This document shows, piece after piece, positions 9,051 to 18,633 of a stretch of 64,000 nucleotides of DNA; the stretch's first letter is position 1, and the number at the start of each line of letters is the position of its first letter. The notes beneath the pieces were generated by a model, which was not told where the DNA came from, ran no database searches, and was given only the letters and a program-made list of their open reading frames with translations. The position numbers and the translations under genes are program-made. Source of the DNA: Zunongwangia atlantica 22II14-10F7 (GTDB taxonomy: Bacteria > Bacteroidota > Bacteroidia > Flavobacteriales > Flavobacteriaceae); NCBI RefSeq assembly GCF_002094855.1, contig NZ_ARYN01000004.1, positions 124,001-188,000 of the forward strand, in the 5' to 3' direction.

Positions 9051-10253
9051 ATGATGAAAAAATTAACCTTAAGCTTAAGCCTTTTTGTTGCTGTAAGTGC
9101 TAGTGCGGTATCGCAAAGCCTTTCAGCTACATCTTCAGACGAAAGGGTGACCGATCAGGTTTTAAAAGAATTAAATCGAGAGCGAGCACTTTTGAGTCAG
9201 AATCTCGACTTCAGAATTAAAGAAATTGATTCAAAAATCAACAATCTTGATGAAAGCATTAAAAACTCCAGAAATGCATCAGATAAAGTTGAAAAATTAT
9301 TAGAGCGCGTAAAGTTTTTAGAAGAACGCCAGTCTGAAATCGATAAAAACACCATTAGTGTTTATAAATACAATTATAGCTCGGCCGTGTTAAACTTAGC
9401 CAGCATGGAGCGTGAAATCAAGCCATTAAATCTTTTTAATAGTTCGCGCGAATTTTATTCAACATTAGATCAGGTAAGTAATCCTATGCATTATGAGGGT
9501 TACCAGGAGTGGTTTGGGAAATTCCAAAATTTTGTAAAAGATAGCCAGGAAGATAATGCGCGTTTAGCAGCTTTAAATCATATCATTGAAGTTACCGGAG
9601 ATTTGAGTCAGGGTACTCCATTTGTTGGGATGTTTGCCGGAAGTCTTTTTGACGGAATAGGAACTTTTATCAATTCTTTAAACCGAAGAGATAAAGAATT
9701 ACGCGAGCAAAGTGTACAAATGCTGAAGTTAACCACTTCGGTTTCACAATTTACGCACGATAAAGATCTTATTGAAACCGAGTGGGAGGCCATTAATAAA
9801 AGTCTGGATGAACTTAAGAACATTCAGGATAAAGCGATGACCGAGAATTTTGAACAAATGCTAGGGATCGATTTAAAAGCCTTTGGACGCAAATTTACTA
9901 ACGAAACAGATGCGAAAAAAAGAACACAATATATCTTAGATATCTCTAAAATTGCTGAGAATAAGATTGTTGAAGAACGCGAAAGCAATCCAGAAAACTG
10001 GAAACAGAGCTATCACGACCAGATGTTGGCGGTTCAGAATCTAAAAATAAGATTTGGAGATATTACCTTTAGAATTTTAGAAAATCTGAATAAATATGAA
10101 GGTCTTATCGAAAAATATAAGAAAGACCCTTATTTAAAAGAGAAAATGGGCGATTTAGAGCTAAAATTAGATATCGTTAAAAACAGTTTTGAAAGTACAT
10201 TTAATCCGCAGGAATATATAAAAGCCTCTAACGAAATGTATATTGTTGAATAA
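9051..10253 (+). CDS. hypothetical secreted coiled-coil protein
   Basis: 400 residues. A signal peptide (MMKKLTLSLSLFVAVSASAVSQ; the ATG could be at 9051 or 9054) is followed by an almost wholly helical protein. A first coiled coil with Ile/Leu heptads (about residues 35-110) includes IDSKINNLDESIK and VKFLEERQSEIDK. A small Gly-rich break, TPFVGMFAGSLFDGIGTF (near 190), is followed by further helices to the end. There are no cysteines and no enzymatic motif. It looks like a periplasmic structural or scaffold protein. It is monocistronic, with a terminator 53 bp downstream. I do not recognise the family. Confidence 0.75.
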   Translation: MMKKLTLSLSLFVAVSASAVSQSLSATSSDERVTDQVLKELNRERALLSQNLDFRIKEIDSKINNLDESIKNSRNASDKVEKLLERVKFLEERQSEIDKNTISVYKYNYSSAVLNLASMEREIKPLNLFNSSREFYSTLDQVSNPMHYEGYQEWFGKFQNFVKDSQEDNARLAALNHIIEVTGDLSQGTPFVGMFAGSLFDGIGTFINSLNRRDKELREQSVQMLKLTTSVSQFTHDKDLIETEWEAINKSLDELKNIQDKAMTENFEQMLGIDLKAFGRKFTNETDAKKRTQYILDISKIAENKIVEERESNPENWKQSYHDQMLAVQNLKIRFGDITFRILENLNKYEGLIEKYKKDPYLKEKMGDLELKLDIVKNSFESTFNPQEYIKASNEMYIVE

Positions 10254-10306
10254 GCGTTTATTTTAGTGGTTTTATAAAGACATTTTAGATGAATATAAAA
10301 GAATAT

Positions 10307-10336
10307 AAGGAGAGCAATTGCTCTCCTTTTTGTTTT
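10307..10336 (+). terminator. rho-independent terminator after the coiled-coil gene
   Basis: The stem AAGGAGAG/CTCTCCTT with loop CAATTG is followed by TTTGTTTT. Confidence 0.88.
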
Positions 10337-10414
10337 AAGATTGTAAGATTTTAAAGCTAATTTTTAAAATCAATTATATAGAATTTGAGATGTGAGAAAT
10401 TCGTATCTAATTCC

Positions 10415-10422
10415 TATCTTTG
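10415..10422 (+). promoter_or_regulatory. -7 element of the ychF promoter
   Basis: TATCTTTG matches TAnnTTTG, the Bacteroidota sigma factor -7 box, 34 bp before the ychF start. The -33 region is poor (TGTG at 10391-10394, 20 nt upstream). Confidence 0.55.
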
Positions 10423-10456
10423 CAGCCGCAAAATCAATAGCATCAAAATTTAATTT

Positions 10457-11551
10457 ATGAAAGCCGGAATTGTTGGATTACCAAACGTAGGAAAATCGAC
10501 TTTGTTTAATTGCCTTTCTAATGCAAAAGCACAAAGCGCAAATTTCCCTTTTTGTACGATCGAGCCTAATGTGGGAGTGGTAAACGTTCCTGATCCTCGT
10601 ATTAAAAGATTAGAAGAATTGGTGAATCCAGAAAAAGTACAGCCGGCAACCGTAGAAATCGTAGATATTGCGGGACTTGTAAAAGGAGCGAGTAAAGGAG
10701 AAGGTTTAGGTAACCAATTCTTAGCTAATATTCGTGAGACAGATGCTATTCTTCACGTTTTAAGATGTTTTGATAACGATAATATCGTTCACGTAGATGG
10801 ATCTATAGATCCTATTCGTGATAAAGAAACTATCGATATGGAACTTCAGTTAAAAGATCTTGAAACGGCAGAGAAAAAACTTGAAAAAGTAAAACGTGCC
10901 GCAAAAACAGGGAATAAAGAAGCGCAGAAAGAAGAAGCTGCTTTATTAAAAGCAAAAGCTGGTTTAGAAGAAGGAAAATCGATAAGAGCGGTAGATTTTA
11001 CTGAAGATGAGCACAAAGAATTTATTAAACCATTGCAGTTTATTACAGATAAACCGGTAATGTATGTTTGTAATGTAAATGAAGAAGCTGCTGTTACCGG
11101 AAATGCTCATGTAGATCGAGTTCGTGAAGCGGTAAAAGATGAAAATGCCGAAGTTTTAGTACTTGCGGTAGGAACTGAAGCTGATATTACAGAGTTAGAT
11201 GATTATGAGGAGCGCCAAATGTTTCTTCAGGATATAGGTTTAGAAGAGCCAGGATCTGCAAAATTGATTCGTGGTGCATACAGTTTATTAAATCTACAAA
11301 CTTATTTTACTGCGGGAGTTAAAGAAGTACGCGCATGGACCATCCCGGTTGGCGCAACCGCACCACAGGCAGCGGGTGTAATCCATACCGATTTTGAAAA
11401 AGGATTTATTCGTGCTGAAGTAATTTCATACAATGATTATTCTGAACTAGGATCTGAAGCGAAAGTAAAAGAAGCTGGTAAAATGCGAGTAGAAGGGAAG
11501 GAATATATTGTTCAGGATGGTGATGTGATGCATTTTAGATTTAACGTATAA
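10457..11551 (+). CDS. ychF: redox-regulated ATPase/GTPase YchF (Obg family)
   Basis: 364 residues, the standard length. YchF is a ribosome-associated P-loop NTPase that prefers ATP and is linked to translation and oxidative stress control. The G1 loop is GLPNVGKST (residues 7-15), G3 is [16 protein letters not shown], and the G4-like NVNEEA replaces NKxD, which explains the relaxed nucleotide preference in the family. A coiled-coil insertion lies at about 125-165 ([18 protein letters not shown]). The C-terminal TGS domain includes [16 protein letters not shown] and ends HFRFNV. Monocistronic, with its own promoter box and terminator. Confidence 0.97.
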   Translation: MKAGIVGLPNVGKSTLFNCLSNAKAQSANFPFCTIEPNVGVVNVPDPRIKRLEELVNPEKVQPATVEIVDIAGLVKGASKGEGLGNQFLANIRETDAILHVLRCFDNDNIVHVDGSIDPIRDKETIDMELQLKDLETAEKKLEKVKRAAKTGNKEAQKEEAALLKAKAGLEEGKSIRAVDFTEDEHKEFIKPLQFITDKPVMYVCNVNEEAAVTGNAHVDRVREAVKDENAEVLVLAVGTEADITELDDYEERQMFLQDIGLEEPGSAKLIRGAYSLLNLQTYFTAGVKEVRAWTIPVGATAPQAAGVIHTDFEKGFIRAEVISYNDYSELGSEAKVKEAGKMRVEGKEYIVQDGDVMHFRFNV

Positions 11552-11628
11552 AAATAGAAGACCATTTCAAATGATGGGAAATTTCAATTCGCTTCAATAA
11601 GAAATAGGCTTCAATTTATAGAATTTTA

Positions 11629-11667
11629 GAAAAACGTATTATTTATATAGTACGTTTTTCTTTTTGG
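11629..11667 (+). terminator. rho-independent terminator after ychF
   Basis: GAAAAACGTA and TACGTTTTTC form the stem around a 12-nt AT-rich loop, followed by TTTTTGG. Confidence 0.75.
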
Positions 11668-11815
11668 TTTACATTTAATTCAGTTTAAAGGACCTGCAGA
11701 AAAATTGCGCAATTAACAATTTTTCTAAAGCCTTTGTTAATTACTTTGTCGCTACAGGGTTTTAACTTTTACCGGTATATCTTATATTAGCCGGGAAACG
11801 CCACTATTTACACAC

Positions 11816-13672
11816 ATGAGTCAGGAAACAAAGTATACCGAAGATAATATTCGGTCGCTGGACTGGAAGGAACATATTCGAATGCGTCCCGGGATGTACA
11901 TCGGGAAATTAGGAGATGGTTCTAGTGCAGACGATGGGATTTATATTTTATTAAAAGAGGTTTTAGATAACTGTATTGATGAATTTGTGATGGGTGCCGG
12001 TAAAACTATCGAGGTATCTGTTCAAAATCAAAGAGTTATTGTTCGTGATTATGGTCGTGGTATTCCGCTTGGAAAAGTAGTGGATGTTGTTTCTAAGATG
12101 AATACCGGGGGTAAATACGATACCCGGGCATTTAAAAAATCTGTTGGTTTAAACGGTGTTGGTACAAAAGCGGTAAATGCACTTTCTTCTTATTTTAGAG
12201 TAGAATCTAACAGAGATGGCAAATCTCACGCAGCCGAGTTTGAGCAGGGAAATTTAACCAACGAAGAATCTTTAGAGGAAACTTCACGTCGTCGTGGTAC
12301 TAAAGTTACTTTTGTCCCAGATGAACTTATTTTTAAAAACTTCAAGTTTAGAAATGAGTACATCGAAAAAATGATTAAAAATTATGTTTACCTAAATCCC
12401 GGGTTAAGTATTATTTTTAATGGCGAGAGGTTCTTTTCAGAAAATGGATTAAAAGACCTGCTTAGTGACACTTTAAATAAAGAGGATCGTTTATATCCAA
12501 TTATACATTTACGTGGTGAAGATATAGAAATTGCTGTTACTCATAGTAAAGCACAGTATAGTGAAGAGTATCATTCTTTTGTAAACGGGCAAAATACTTC
12601 GCAGGGTGGTACGCACTTAGCAGCCTTTAGGGAAGCCATCGTAAAAACGGTTAGAGAATTCTACGGAAAAAATTACGATGCGTCAGATATTCGAAAATCG
12701 ATTGTTGGGGCAATTTCTATTAAAGTAATGGAACCCGTTTTTGAAAGTCAGACAAAAACAAAACTAGGTTCTACAGATATGGGAGGTAATTTCCCAACAG
12801 TTCGTACCTATATTAACGATTTTGTGAAACGTAATTTTGATAATTACCTTCATAAAAATCAGGAAACGGCTGAAAAACTTCAACGTAGGATCTTACAGGC
12901 AGAGCGTGAGCGTAAAGATCTTTCAGGAATTAGAAAATTAGCTAAAGAAAGAGCTAAAAAAGCCAGTTTACATAATAAAAAACTTAGGGATTGTAGAATA
13001 CATCTTGGGGACAGCAAAAAAGAGCGCTATTTAGAGACTACTTTGTTTATTACCGAGGGAGATTCGGCTAGTGGATCGATTACGAAATCCAGAGATGTAA
13101 ATACACAGGCGGTATTTAGTTTGAAGGGGAAACCTTTAAACAGCTACGGTCTAAGTAAAAAAATTGTTTACGAAAACGAAGAATTCAACCTTTTACAGGC
13201 GGCTTTAAATATAGAGGAATCTTTAGAAGATTTACGTTACAATAATATTGTGATCGCTACCGATGCCGATGTAGATGGAATGCATATTCGATTATTATTA
13301 ATCACATTTTTTCTTCAGTTTTTTCCTGAATTAATTAAAGAAAATCACTTATATATTCTACAAACTCCGCTTTTTAGAGTTAGAAATAAAAAGGAAACGA
13401 TCTATTGTTATTCAGAATATGAACGAAGACAGGCGATAGAAAAGCTTAAAGGAAAGGTTGAGATAACACGATTTAAAGGGCTTGGAGAGATATCTCCAGA
13501 CGAATTTAAATATTTTATTGGTGAAGATATAAGGCTGGATCCTGTGATGTTAGATAAAGATAAATCTATAGAAGAGATGCTGAGTTTCTACATGGGTAAA
13601 AACACGCCAGATCGCCAGGAATTTATTATTGATAACTTAAAAGTAGAGCTGGATCTTATTGAAGAAGCATAA
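11816..13672 (+). CDS. parE: DNA topoisomerase IV subunit B (type IIA topoisomerase ATPase subunit)
   Basis: 618 residues. The N-terminal GHKL ATPase domain has [10 protein letters not shown] (Mg-binding Asn), VRDYGRGIP and [15 protein letters not shown] transducer domain follows, then the TOPRIM domain with [12 protein letters not shown] and [11 protein letters not shown] (Mg-binding Glu and Asp residues), ending in the short TOPRIM tail [16 protein letters not shown]. Together with ParC it makes the A2B2 enzyme that decatenates daughter chromosomes. Pairing with parC two genes on, and the parC C-terminal type, favour topoisomerase IV over gyrase. The next gene starts 2 bp after the stop. 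Confidence 0.95.
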   Translation: MSQETKYTEDNIRSLDWKEHIRMRPGMYIGKLGDGSSADDGIYILLKEVLDNCIDEFVMGAGKTIEVSVQNQRVIVRDYGRGIPLGKVVDVVSKMNTGGKYDTRAFKKSVGLNGVGTKAVNALSSYFRVESNRDGKSHAAEFEQGNLTNEESLEETSRRRGTKVTFVPDELIFKNFKFRNEYIEKMIKNYVYLNPGLSIIFNGERFFSENGLKDLLSDTLNKEDRLYPIIHLRGEDIEIAVTHSKAQYSEEYHSFVNGQNTSQGGTHLAAFREAIVKTVREFYGKNYDASDIRKSIVGAISIKVMEPVFESQTKTKLGSTDMGGNFPTVRTYINDFVKRNFDNYLHKNQETAEKLQRRILQAERERKDLSGIRKLAKERAKKASLHNKKLRDCRIHLGDSKKERYLETTLFITEGDSASGSITKSRDVNTQAVFSLKGKPLNSYGLSKKIVYENEEFNLLQAALNIEESLEDLRYNNIVIATDADVDGMHIRLLLITFFLQFFPELIKENHLYILQTPLFRVRNKKETIYCYSEYERRQAIEKLKGKVEITRFKGLGEISPDEFKYFIGEDIRLDPVMLDKDKSIEEMLSFYMGKNTPDRQEFIIDNLKVELDLIEEA

Positions 13673-13674
13673 CT

Positions 13675-14157
13675 ATGAGGTTTACAAACAAGAATGAAAT
13701 AAAAATTATCCCACCTATTTATATAGTTTTGGTGGCGGTATTTTTAACCAACATTTTTGTGAATATAGAATTGATGGGACGTGATGAGCCTATAAAATTC
13801 AGTCATTTTTTACCGAATATCGTAACCTTAATTATATTTCTTTTTGTTCATAAAATAGGAGTAAGCTTTGATTTTGATAGTGATGGGGAAACCCTAATTT
13901 TCAAAAATAACGGAGTTTTCTTTTCAAAATTTATGGAGTATCGGGTTCGAAAAGCCGAATTTCCGAAGCGAAAACTGGCAAAATTTAAATTTACAAACTA
14001 CGGTATATATTCAAGCATTACCATTTATATTAAATCACGACGAAGAAAAGGTTTTAAAAAATATACGTTTAACACCACATTTTTAAGTATAAAAAAGAAA
14101 CGCGGCCTTGTCGCCTCTTTACAAAGTATTTTGGACAAACCTAAAGCTGTTGCTTAG
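13675..14157 (+). CDS. hypothetical small membrane protein encoded between parE and parC
   Basis: 160 residues. Two predicted transmembrane helices (about 15-35, IYIVLVAVFLTNIFV, and 48-64, IVTLIIFLFVHKIG) are followed by a basic, beta-rich cytoplasmic domain (about 70-155) rich in Lys/Arg, such as KSRRRKGFKKY and LSIKKKRG. Gaps to parE and parC are 2 and 3 bp, so it is certainly co-transcribed. The basic domain could touch nucleic acid or phospholipid head groups, but I recognise no family. Shared regulation with topoisomerase IV may be simple linkage. Confidence 0.75.
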   Translation: MRFTNKNEIKIIPPIYIVLVAVFLTNIFVNIELMGRDEPIKFSHFLPNIVTLIIFLFVHKIGVSFDFDSDGETLIFKNNGVFFSKFMEYRVRKAEFPKRKLAKFKFTNYGIYSSITIYIKSRRRKGFKKYTFNTTFLSIKKKRGLVASLQSILDKPKAVA

Positions 14158-14160
14158 CAT

Positions 14161-16791
14161 ATGGAAGAGAATCCCGAAGAATCTAAAGACGAACAATTAA
14201 ATACACCTAAAGAAGAATTAATGCGAGTAACCGGTATGTATAAAGACTGGTTTCTTGATTATGCTTCTTATGTAATTCTTGAACGTGCCGTGCCAGCCAT
14301 GGAAGATGGTTTTAAGCCGGTACAACGACGAATTATGCATTCTATGAAAGACCTGGACGATGGGCGTTACAATAAAGTAGCGAATATCGTTGGACATACT
14401 ATGCAATATCACCCGCATGGTGATGCCAGTATTGGTGATGCTATGGTGCAAATTGGGCAAAAAGATCTTTTAATTGATACACAGGGAAACTGGGGAAATA
14501 TCTTAACCGGGGATAGAGCTGCTGCACCTAGATATATTGAGGCGCGATTATCTAAGTTTGCTTTAGAAGTTTTGTACAATCCTAAACTTACCGAATGGCA
14601 GGCTTCTTATGATGGTCGTAAAAAAGAGCCAGTTAATCTTCCCGTAAAATTCCCAATGCTTTTGGCGCAGGGAGCTGAAGGTATTGCGGTTGGTTTAAGT
14701 ACCAGATTGCTGCCGCATAATTTTAATGAACTTATAGATGCTTCTATTAAACACCTACAGGGAAAACGTTTTAAGATTTTTCCAGATTTTCCAACGGGAG
14801 GTATTGCAGATGTTTCAAATTATAACGACGGTAAACGTGGTGGCCGGGTAAGAGTTCGTGCAAAAATTAGTCAGCTTGATAAAAATACGCTGGTAATTAC
14901 AGAAATTCCATTTGGTACTACAACCTCGAGTTTAATCGATTCGGTTTTAAAAGCTAACGAAAAAGGAAAAATAAAGATCAAAAAGATCGAGGATAATACT
15001 GCTGCAGAAGTAGAGATCCAGATCCATCTTCCTAATAATATTTCTCCAGATAAAACGATCGATGCACTTTATGCATTTACACAATGTGAGAACTCGTTGT
15101 CTCCACTAGGATGCGTAATTGTAGATAATAGACCAGAGTTTTTAGGAGTTTCAGATATTTTAAGATCGTCTACAGATCATACGCTTCATCTTCTAAAGCG
15201 CGAGTTAGAAATTACACTCGACGAGTTAGAAGAACAATGGCATTTTGCTTCTTTAGAACGCATTTTTATAGAGAATAGAATTTATCGTGAAATTGAAGAA
15301 GAAGAAACCTGGGAAGGGGTAATTAGCGCGATAGATGAAGGTCTAAAACCACATATTAAGCATTTAAAACGTGCAGTTACTGAAGAGGATATCGTAAGAC
15401 TTACAGAAATTCGAATTAAAAGAATTTCAAAATTCGATATAGATAAAGCACAACAAAAAATCGATGCTTTAGAAGATGATATTGCAAGAATTAAGCATCA
15501 TTTAGATAATCTTGTACAATACGCCGTAGATTATTTTACAAAGCTGAAAGAAAAATACGGTGAAGGCAAAGAACGAAAAACAGAACTGCGTTTATTTGAG
15601 GATATCGAGGCATCTAAAGTAGTGATAAGAAATACCAAACTTTACGTAAATCGTAAAGAAGGTTTTGTGGGAACTGCTTTAAAGCGTGACGAATATGTGA
15701 CCGATTGTTCTGATATCGATGATATTATATGTTTTACCGCAGATGGTAAAATGATGGTTACTAAAGTAGATACCAAAACTTTTATAGGTAAAGATATTAT
15801 TCATGTTGCTGTTTTTAAGAAAAAAGACAAGCGTACCATTTATAATATGATTTATCGCGACGGTAAAGGTGGGGCTTCTTATGTAAAACGTTTCGCAGTA
15901 ACATCTGTAACCAGAGATAGAGAATACGATCTAACTCAGGGTAAAAAAGATTCAAAAGCAATCTATTTTTCAGCCAATCCTAATGGTGAGGCTGAAGTGA
16001 TCACTGTTTTCTTAAGACAGGTTGGCAGTATTAAGAAACTTAAATTTGAATTGGATTTTGCCAATATCCTAATTAAAGGAAGAAACGTTAAGGGGAATAT
16101 TGTCACTAAATATTCAGTTAAACGAATTGAGCTAAAAGAAGAAGGAGTTTCTACTTTAAAACCAAGAAAAATTTGGTTTGATGATGTTGTAAAACGTCTT
16201 AATGTAGACGAACGTGGAGAACTTTTAGGTGAATTTAAAGGAGAAGACAGGCTTTTAATTATCACTCAGGATGGAGTAGTAAAAACGATTAAACCTGAGT
16301 TAACTAAGCGTTTTGACGAAGAAATGATCGTTCTAGAAAAATGGAATCCAAAAAAGCCAATATCGGCTATTTACTGGGAGCCAGAAAAAGAACGCTTTTA
16401 CGTGAAAAGATTTATTATTGAAAATCCAGATAAAGAAGAGAAATTTATCAGTGATCATGAAAATGCATATTTAGAAGTGGTTTCTACAGATTATTTCCCA
16501 ATGGTAGAGTTAGAATTTACCAAATTAAAAGGAAAAGATCGTAGGCCAAATGAAGAAATTAACATTGAAGAATTTATTTCAATAAAAGGAATTAAGGCTC
16601 TTGGAAATCAATTAACTACAGATAAAGTAAAAACAATAACGTTGCTAGATCCATTACCAGATGAGCCAGATCCAGAGGTAGAGGAAATTGAAGAAGAAAA
16701 TGAGATAGATTTAAACCAATCGGGCACAAGTTTTAAAGAGGATAGCGACTCTTCTGAAGAAAATCAAACCAAATTATTTGATGACGAATAA
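14161..16791 (+). CDS. parC: DNA topoisomerase IV subunit A
   Basis: 876 residues. The catalytic Tyr125 lies in DRAAAPRYIEARL, which forms the covalent link to the cleaved strand. The winged-helix region is YHPHGDASIGDAMVQ, and the tower and coiled-coil part runs to about 480. The C-terminal beta-pinwheel lacks a canonical GyrA box (QRRGGKG), which supports ParC rather than GyrA. The tail (about 835-876) is very acidic (EVEEIEEENEIDLN). The stop codon overlaps the mscL start (TAATG), implying translational coupling. Confidence 0.95.
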   Translation: MEENPEESKDEQLNTPKEELMRVTGMYKDWFLDYASYVILERAVPAMEDGFKPVQRRIMHSMKDLDDGRYNKVANIVGHTMQYHPHGDASIGDAMVQIGQKDLLIDTQGNWGNILTGDRAAAPRYIEARLSKFALEVLYNPKLTEWQASYDGRKKEPVNLPVKFPMLLAQGAEGIAVGLSTRLLPHNFNELIDASIKHLQGKRFKIFPDFPTGGIADVSNYNDGKRGGRVRVRAKISQLDKNTLVITEIPFGTTTSSLIDSVLKANEKGKIKIKKIEDNTAAEVEIQIHLPNNISPDKTIDALYAFTQCENSLSPLGCVIVDNRPEFLGVSDILRSSTDHTLHLLKRELEITLDELEEQWHFASLERIFIENRIYREIEEEETWEGVISAIDEGLKPHIKHLKRAVTEEDIVRLTEIRIKRISKFDIDKAQQKIDALEDDIARIKHHLDNLVQYAVDYFTKLKEKYGEGKERKTELRLFEDIEASKVVIRNTKLYVNRKEGFVGTALKRDEYVTDCSDIDDIICFTADGKMMVTKVDTKTFIGKDIIHVAVFKKKDKRTIYNMIYRDGKGGASYVKRFAVTSVTRDREYDLTQGKKDSKAIYFSANPNGEAEVITVFLRQVGSIKKLKFELDFANILIKGRNVKGNIVTKYSVKRIELKEEGVSTLKPRKIWFDDVVKRLNVDERGELLGEFKGEDRLLIITQDGVVKTIKPELTKRFDEEMIVLEKWNPKKPISAIYWEPEKERFYVKRFIIENPDKEEKFISDHENAYLEVVSTDYFPMVELEFTKLKGKDRRPNEEINIEEFISIKGIKALGNQLTTDKVKTITLLDPLPDEPDPEVEEIEEENEIDLNQSGTSFKEDSDSSEENQTKLFDDE

Positions 16792-17243
16792 TGGGAATAC
16801 TTAAAGAGTTTAAGGAATTTGCCATTAAAGGTAATATGGTAGATATCGCCATTGGGGTAATTGTTGGTGCTGCTTTTAATAAAGTGATCGATGTACTGGT
16901 AAAAGAAGTGATTACACCACCTTTAAGTTTAATGACAGATGGAATTCAGTTCTCTGACAAAAAAATCGTTTTAAGAGAAGGTATTGAAGCTACCGCAAGT
17001 GCTACTGGAAAAGCTGTTGAAGAAGTAGCCATTGCATACGGTGCTTTATTGGAAGCTTTAATTGATTTTTTTATAATTGGGTTTACTATTTTTATCGTAG
17101 TAAAACTAATGAACCGATTTAGAGCAAAAGCTCAGGATCCAGAAAATAAAGAGGTAGATACTCCAAAAGATATCGAATTACTTTCCAGCTTAAATACGCT
17201 TATTAAAGAGCAAAATGAATTGCTAAGGAAGAATACTAAATAA
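16791..17243 (+). CDS. mscL: large-conductance mechanosensitive channel
   Basis: 150 residues. The amphipathic N-terminal helix and TM1 have KEFAIKGNMVDIAIGVIVG with the pore-lining Gly/Ala pattern and FNKVIDVLVKEVITPPLS. TM2 is ALIDFFIIGFTIFIVVKLM, and the C-terminal bundle ends LIKEQNELLRKN. It forms a homopentameric inner-membrane pore that opens under hypo-osmotic shock. The periplasmic loop is longer than in E. coli MscL, as in other Bacteroidota. It is the last gene of the parE-parC transcript, and the one-base overlap with parC is unusual company for a channel gene. Confidence 0.96.
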   Translation: MGILKEFKEFAIKGNMVDIAIGVIVGAAFNKVIDVLVKEVITPPLSLMTDGIQFSDKKIVLREGIEATASATGKAVEEVAIAYGALLEALIDFFIIGFTIFIVVKLMNRFRAKAQDPENKEVDTPKDIELLSSLNTLIKEQNELLRKNTK

Positions 17244-17300
17244 GTTTGGTTTCTGTATTAAGTTTTATCCTAGTTAGCTTTTTTGTAAAAATCTTATTTA

Positions 17301-17410
17301 CTCGATAATAGAGATTAAATTCTCCAAGGCTTGCCTCGATACAAACTCCATGCAAAGACGATTTTAAAAAAAATGGCTCACGGGCTTGCCCTTAGGTAAT
17401 TTACTTCGGT
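17301..17410. repeat. copy 3 of the dispersed intergenic repeat
   Basis: This fills the middle of the 268-bp gap after mscL. It begins CTCGATAATAGAGATTAAA, contains GGCTTGCCTCGATACAAA and AAAGACGATTTTAAAA, and ends CTCACGGGCTTGCCC then TTAGGTAATTTACTTC. The 3' end is nearly the same as 51171-51270. I find no reading frame in it. Confidence 0.6.
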
Positions 17411-17511
17411 AAAACCATATTTAGAAAATGGTTTTGAAATCATTCTGCTCAAATTTAAATTCTTGCTAAGATTAAGATTGTTGAAATTTGAGATGAATTT
17501 TTAAATCATGA

Positions 17512-17886
17512 TTAGTCTTTAACTTTGTATACAGATCCTCTTTCTTTACGCGGATCTCCAACTTTCCCATATTCAAAAGTATATCCATCTTTATCTGTTT
17601 TAATAATACGCATGTGGATTGCCTGGCGTTCCTGCATATTTTTTGGATGAAGATTTTTTAATACGAATTCGCAATCGTTAATCCATCGTACTGAAGATGT
17701 ATCTGTTTTTCCCTGGAAGGTGTCTATTTCTAAACTATCGGTTCTTGTGAAACGGGAAGTTACCATTTCTCCATTTAAATAAGTTTGAAACTCGAATGTA
17801 CCGGTGCGAAAGTCCTGACATTTTTTTTCTGGCTCAAAGCAGCCAAGAAAAACTAAAGATAGACTTAGAAAGACTAATTTTTTCAT
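17512..17886 (-). CDS. hypothetical lipoprotein downstream of the XRE regulator
   Basis: 124 residues. The lipoprotein signal MKKLVFLSLSLVFLGC puts the lipid on Cys16. The mature domain is a compact beta-rich fold with FRTGTFEFQ, TRTDSLEIDTFQGKTDTSS and VRWINDCEFVLKNL, a pattern found in many small flavobacterial lipoproteins of unknown function. It lies 31 bp downstream of the regulator gene on the same strand, so the two are probably co-transcribed. I assign no biochemical role. It has no sequence basis for a topoisomerase label despite the nearby par genes. Confidence 0.78.
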   Translation of the reverse strand: MKKLVFLSLSLVFLGCFEPEKKCQDFRTGTFEFQTYLNGEMVTSRFTRTDSLEIDTFQGKTDTSSVRWINDCEFVLKNLHPKNMQERQAIHMRIIKTDKDGYTFEYGKVGDPRKERGSVYKVKD

Positions 17887-17917
17887 AGCACAAAACTAAT
17901 CTAAAAGCCTTGAAAAT

Positions 17918-18355
17918 TCAATTTTCGAAGGCATCAAAAGTTCCATCTTCATAGAAAATAATCACTTTTGAAATCTTTTTATCGGCTTTATTAGAAAGTT
18001 TAGGAATGTACTTATTTTCTAAATGAATATCTGGATTAGAAAATAAGTCATTTTCTGGTTTCGTAATTTTTTGGGAAGCTTTAGCTGAAGATGAAGTTCC
18101 CAAATTTTCAGAGGGTATCGGAGTTTCTGTTTTCGGGAAAGTTCCTTTACCATTCAATAGCCAGTAGAGTTCGACTTCAGGAAAAGTTTTTACAATTTTC
18201 ATCACAAACTCTAAGCTAGGTTTATTTCTTCCAGATAAAAGGTGACTAATAGAAGAGCGGCCAACTTCAATTTTATCTGCAAAAGAAGAGGCTGTAAGAT
18301 CATAATATTCGATAATCTCCTGTAGTCTATTTGTAAACTCCTTCGTGTTTACCAT
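17918..18355 (-). CDS. XRE-family transcriptional regulator
   Basis: 145 residues. The N-terminal helix-turn-helix (about 5-65) has LQEIIEYYDLTASSFADKI, VGRSSISHLLSGRNKPSLE and MKIVKTFPEVELYWLLNGKG, typical of Cro/C1-like repressors. A flexible Ser/Pro-rich linker (about 75-110) is followed by a short C-terminal motif, ISKVIIFYEDGTFDAFEN. It is divergent from the M14 peptidase gene. The 278-bp region between them carries the palindromes described at 18381 and 18561, one on its own promoter, so it probably represses itself and the peptidase (inferred). The ATG at 18355 gives the family N-terminus. Confidence 0.88.
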   Translation of the reverse strand: MVNTKEFTNRLQEIIEYYDLTASSFADKIEVGRSSISHLLSGRNKPSLEFVMKIVKTFPEVELYWLLNGKGTFPKTETPIPSENLGTSSSAKASQKITKPENDLFSNPDIHLENKYIPKLSNKADKKISKVIIFYEDGTFDAFEN

Positions 18356-18380
18356 TGTAAAATCAGAATTAAATCAATCT

Positions 18381-18429
18381 ATTTACAAATGTAAATTAAA
18401 AGATTAAATATTGCAAATCACATTTGTGA
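18381..18429 (-). promoter_or_regulatory. promoter and operators of the XRE regulator gene
   Basis: On the minus strand TTTG (18414-18417), 20 nt, then TACATTTG (18386-18393) is a full Bacteroidota promoter. The -7 box lies inside an inverted repeat, ATTTACAAATGTAAAT (18381-18396; 7-nt arms, 2-nt spacer). A second inverted repeat, TCACATTTGTGA (18418-18429), abuts the -33 box. Binding at either would block the promoter, hence autoregulation is inferred. Confidence 0.65.
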
Positions 18430-18560
18430 ATTAGTGACTTTGTTTAAACTTCAGGTTTAAATATATGAATATAAATAACTAAAAAAGAATGATGTAAAAC
18501 TACTATTACTTGTTTTAGGATTAATTCCAAGATTGTTTTTCAGGAATGAATCAACTTTAA

Positions 18561-18628
18561 TCACAATTGTAAACAATTAAATAAGTTAGGTATGTTTACA
18601 ATTGTAAAATATAGGTTTTTTACTTTTG
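18561..18628 (+). promoter_or_regulatory. promoter and operators of the M14 peptidase gene
   Basis: TCACAATTGTAAAC (18561-18574) and the perfect palindrome TTTACAATTGTAAA (18595-18608) match the operators on the other side of the intergenic region. TTG (18602-18604, inside the palindrome), 16 nt, then TACTTTTG (18621-18628) forms a promoter pointing right; the spacing is slightly short. Transcription would begin at about 18633-18636, on or next to the ATG at 18634. Confidence 0.6.
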
Positions 18629-18633
18629 TCAAC

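Noticed and set aside
17512-17886. Labelling the small lipoprotein as a topoisomerase IV-related protein because of the nearby parC/parE
   Set aside because: It is a 124-residue lipoprotein with no topoisomerase motif; proximity is not evidence.
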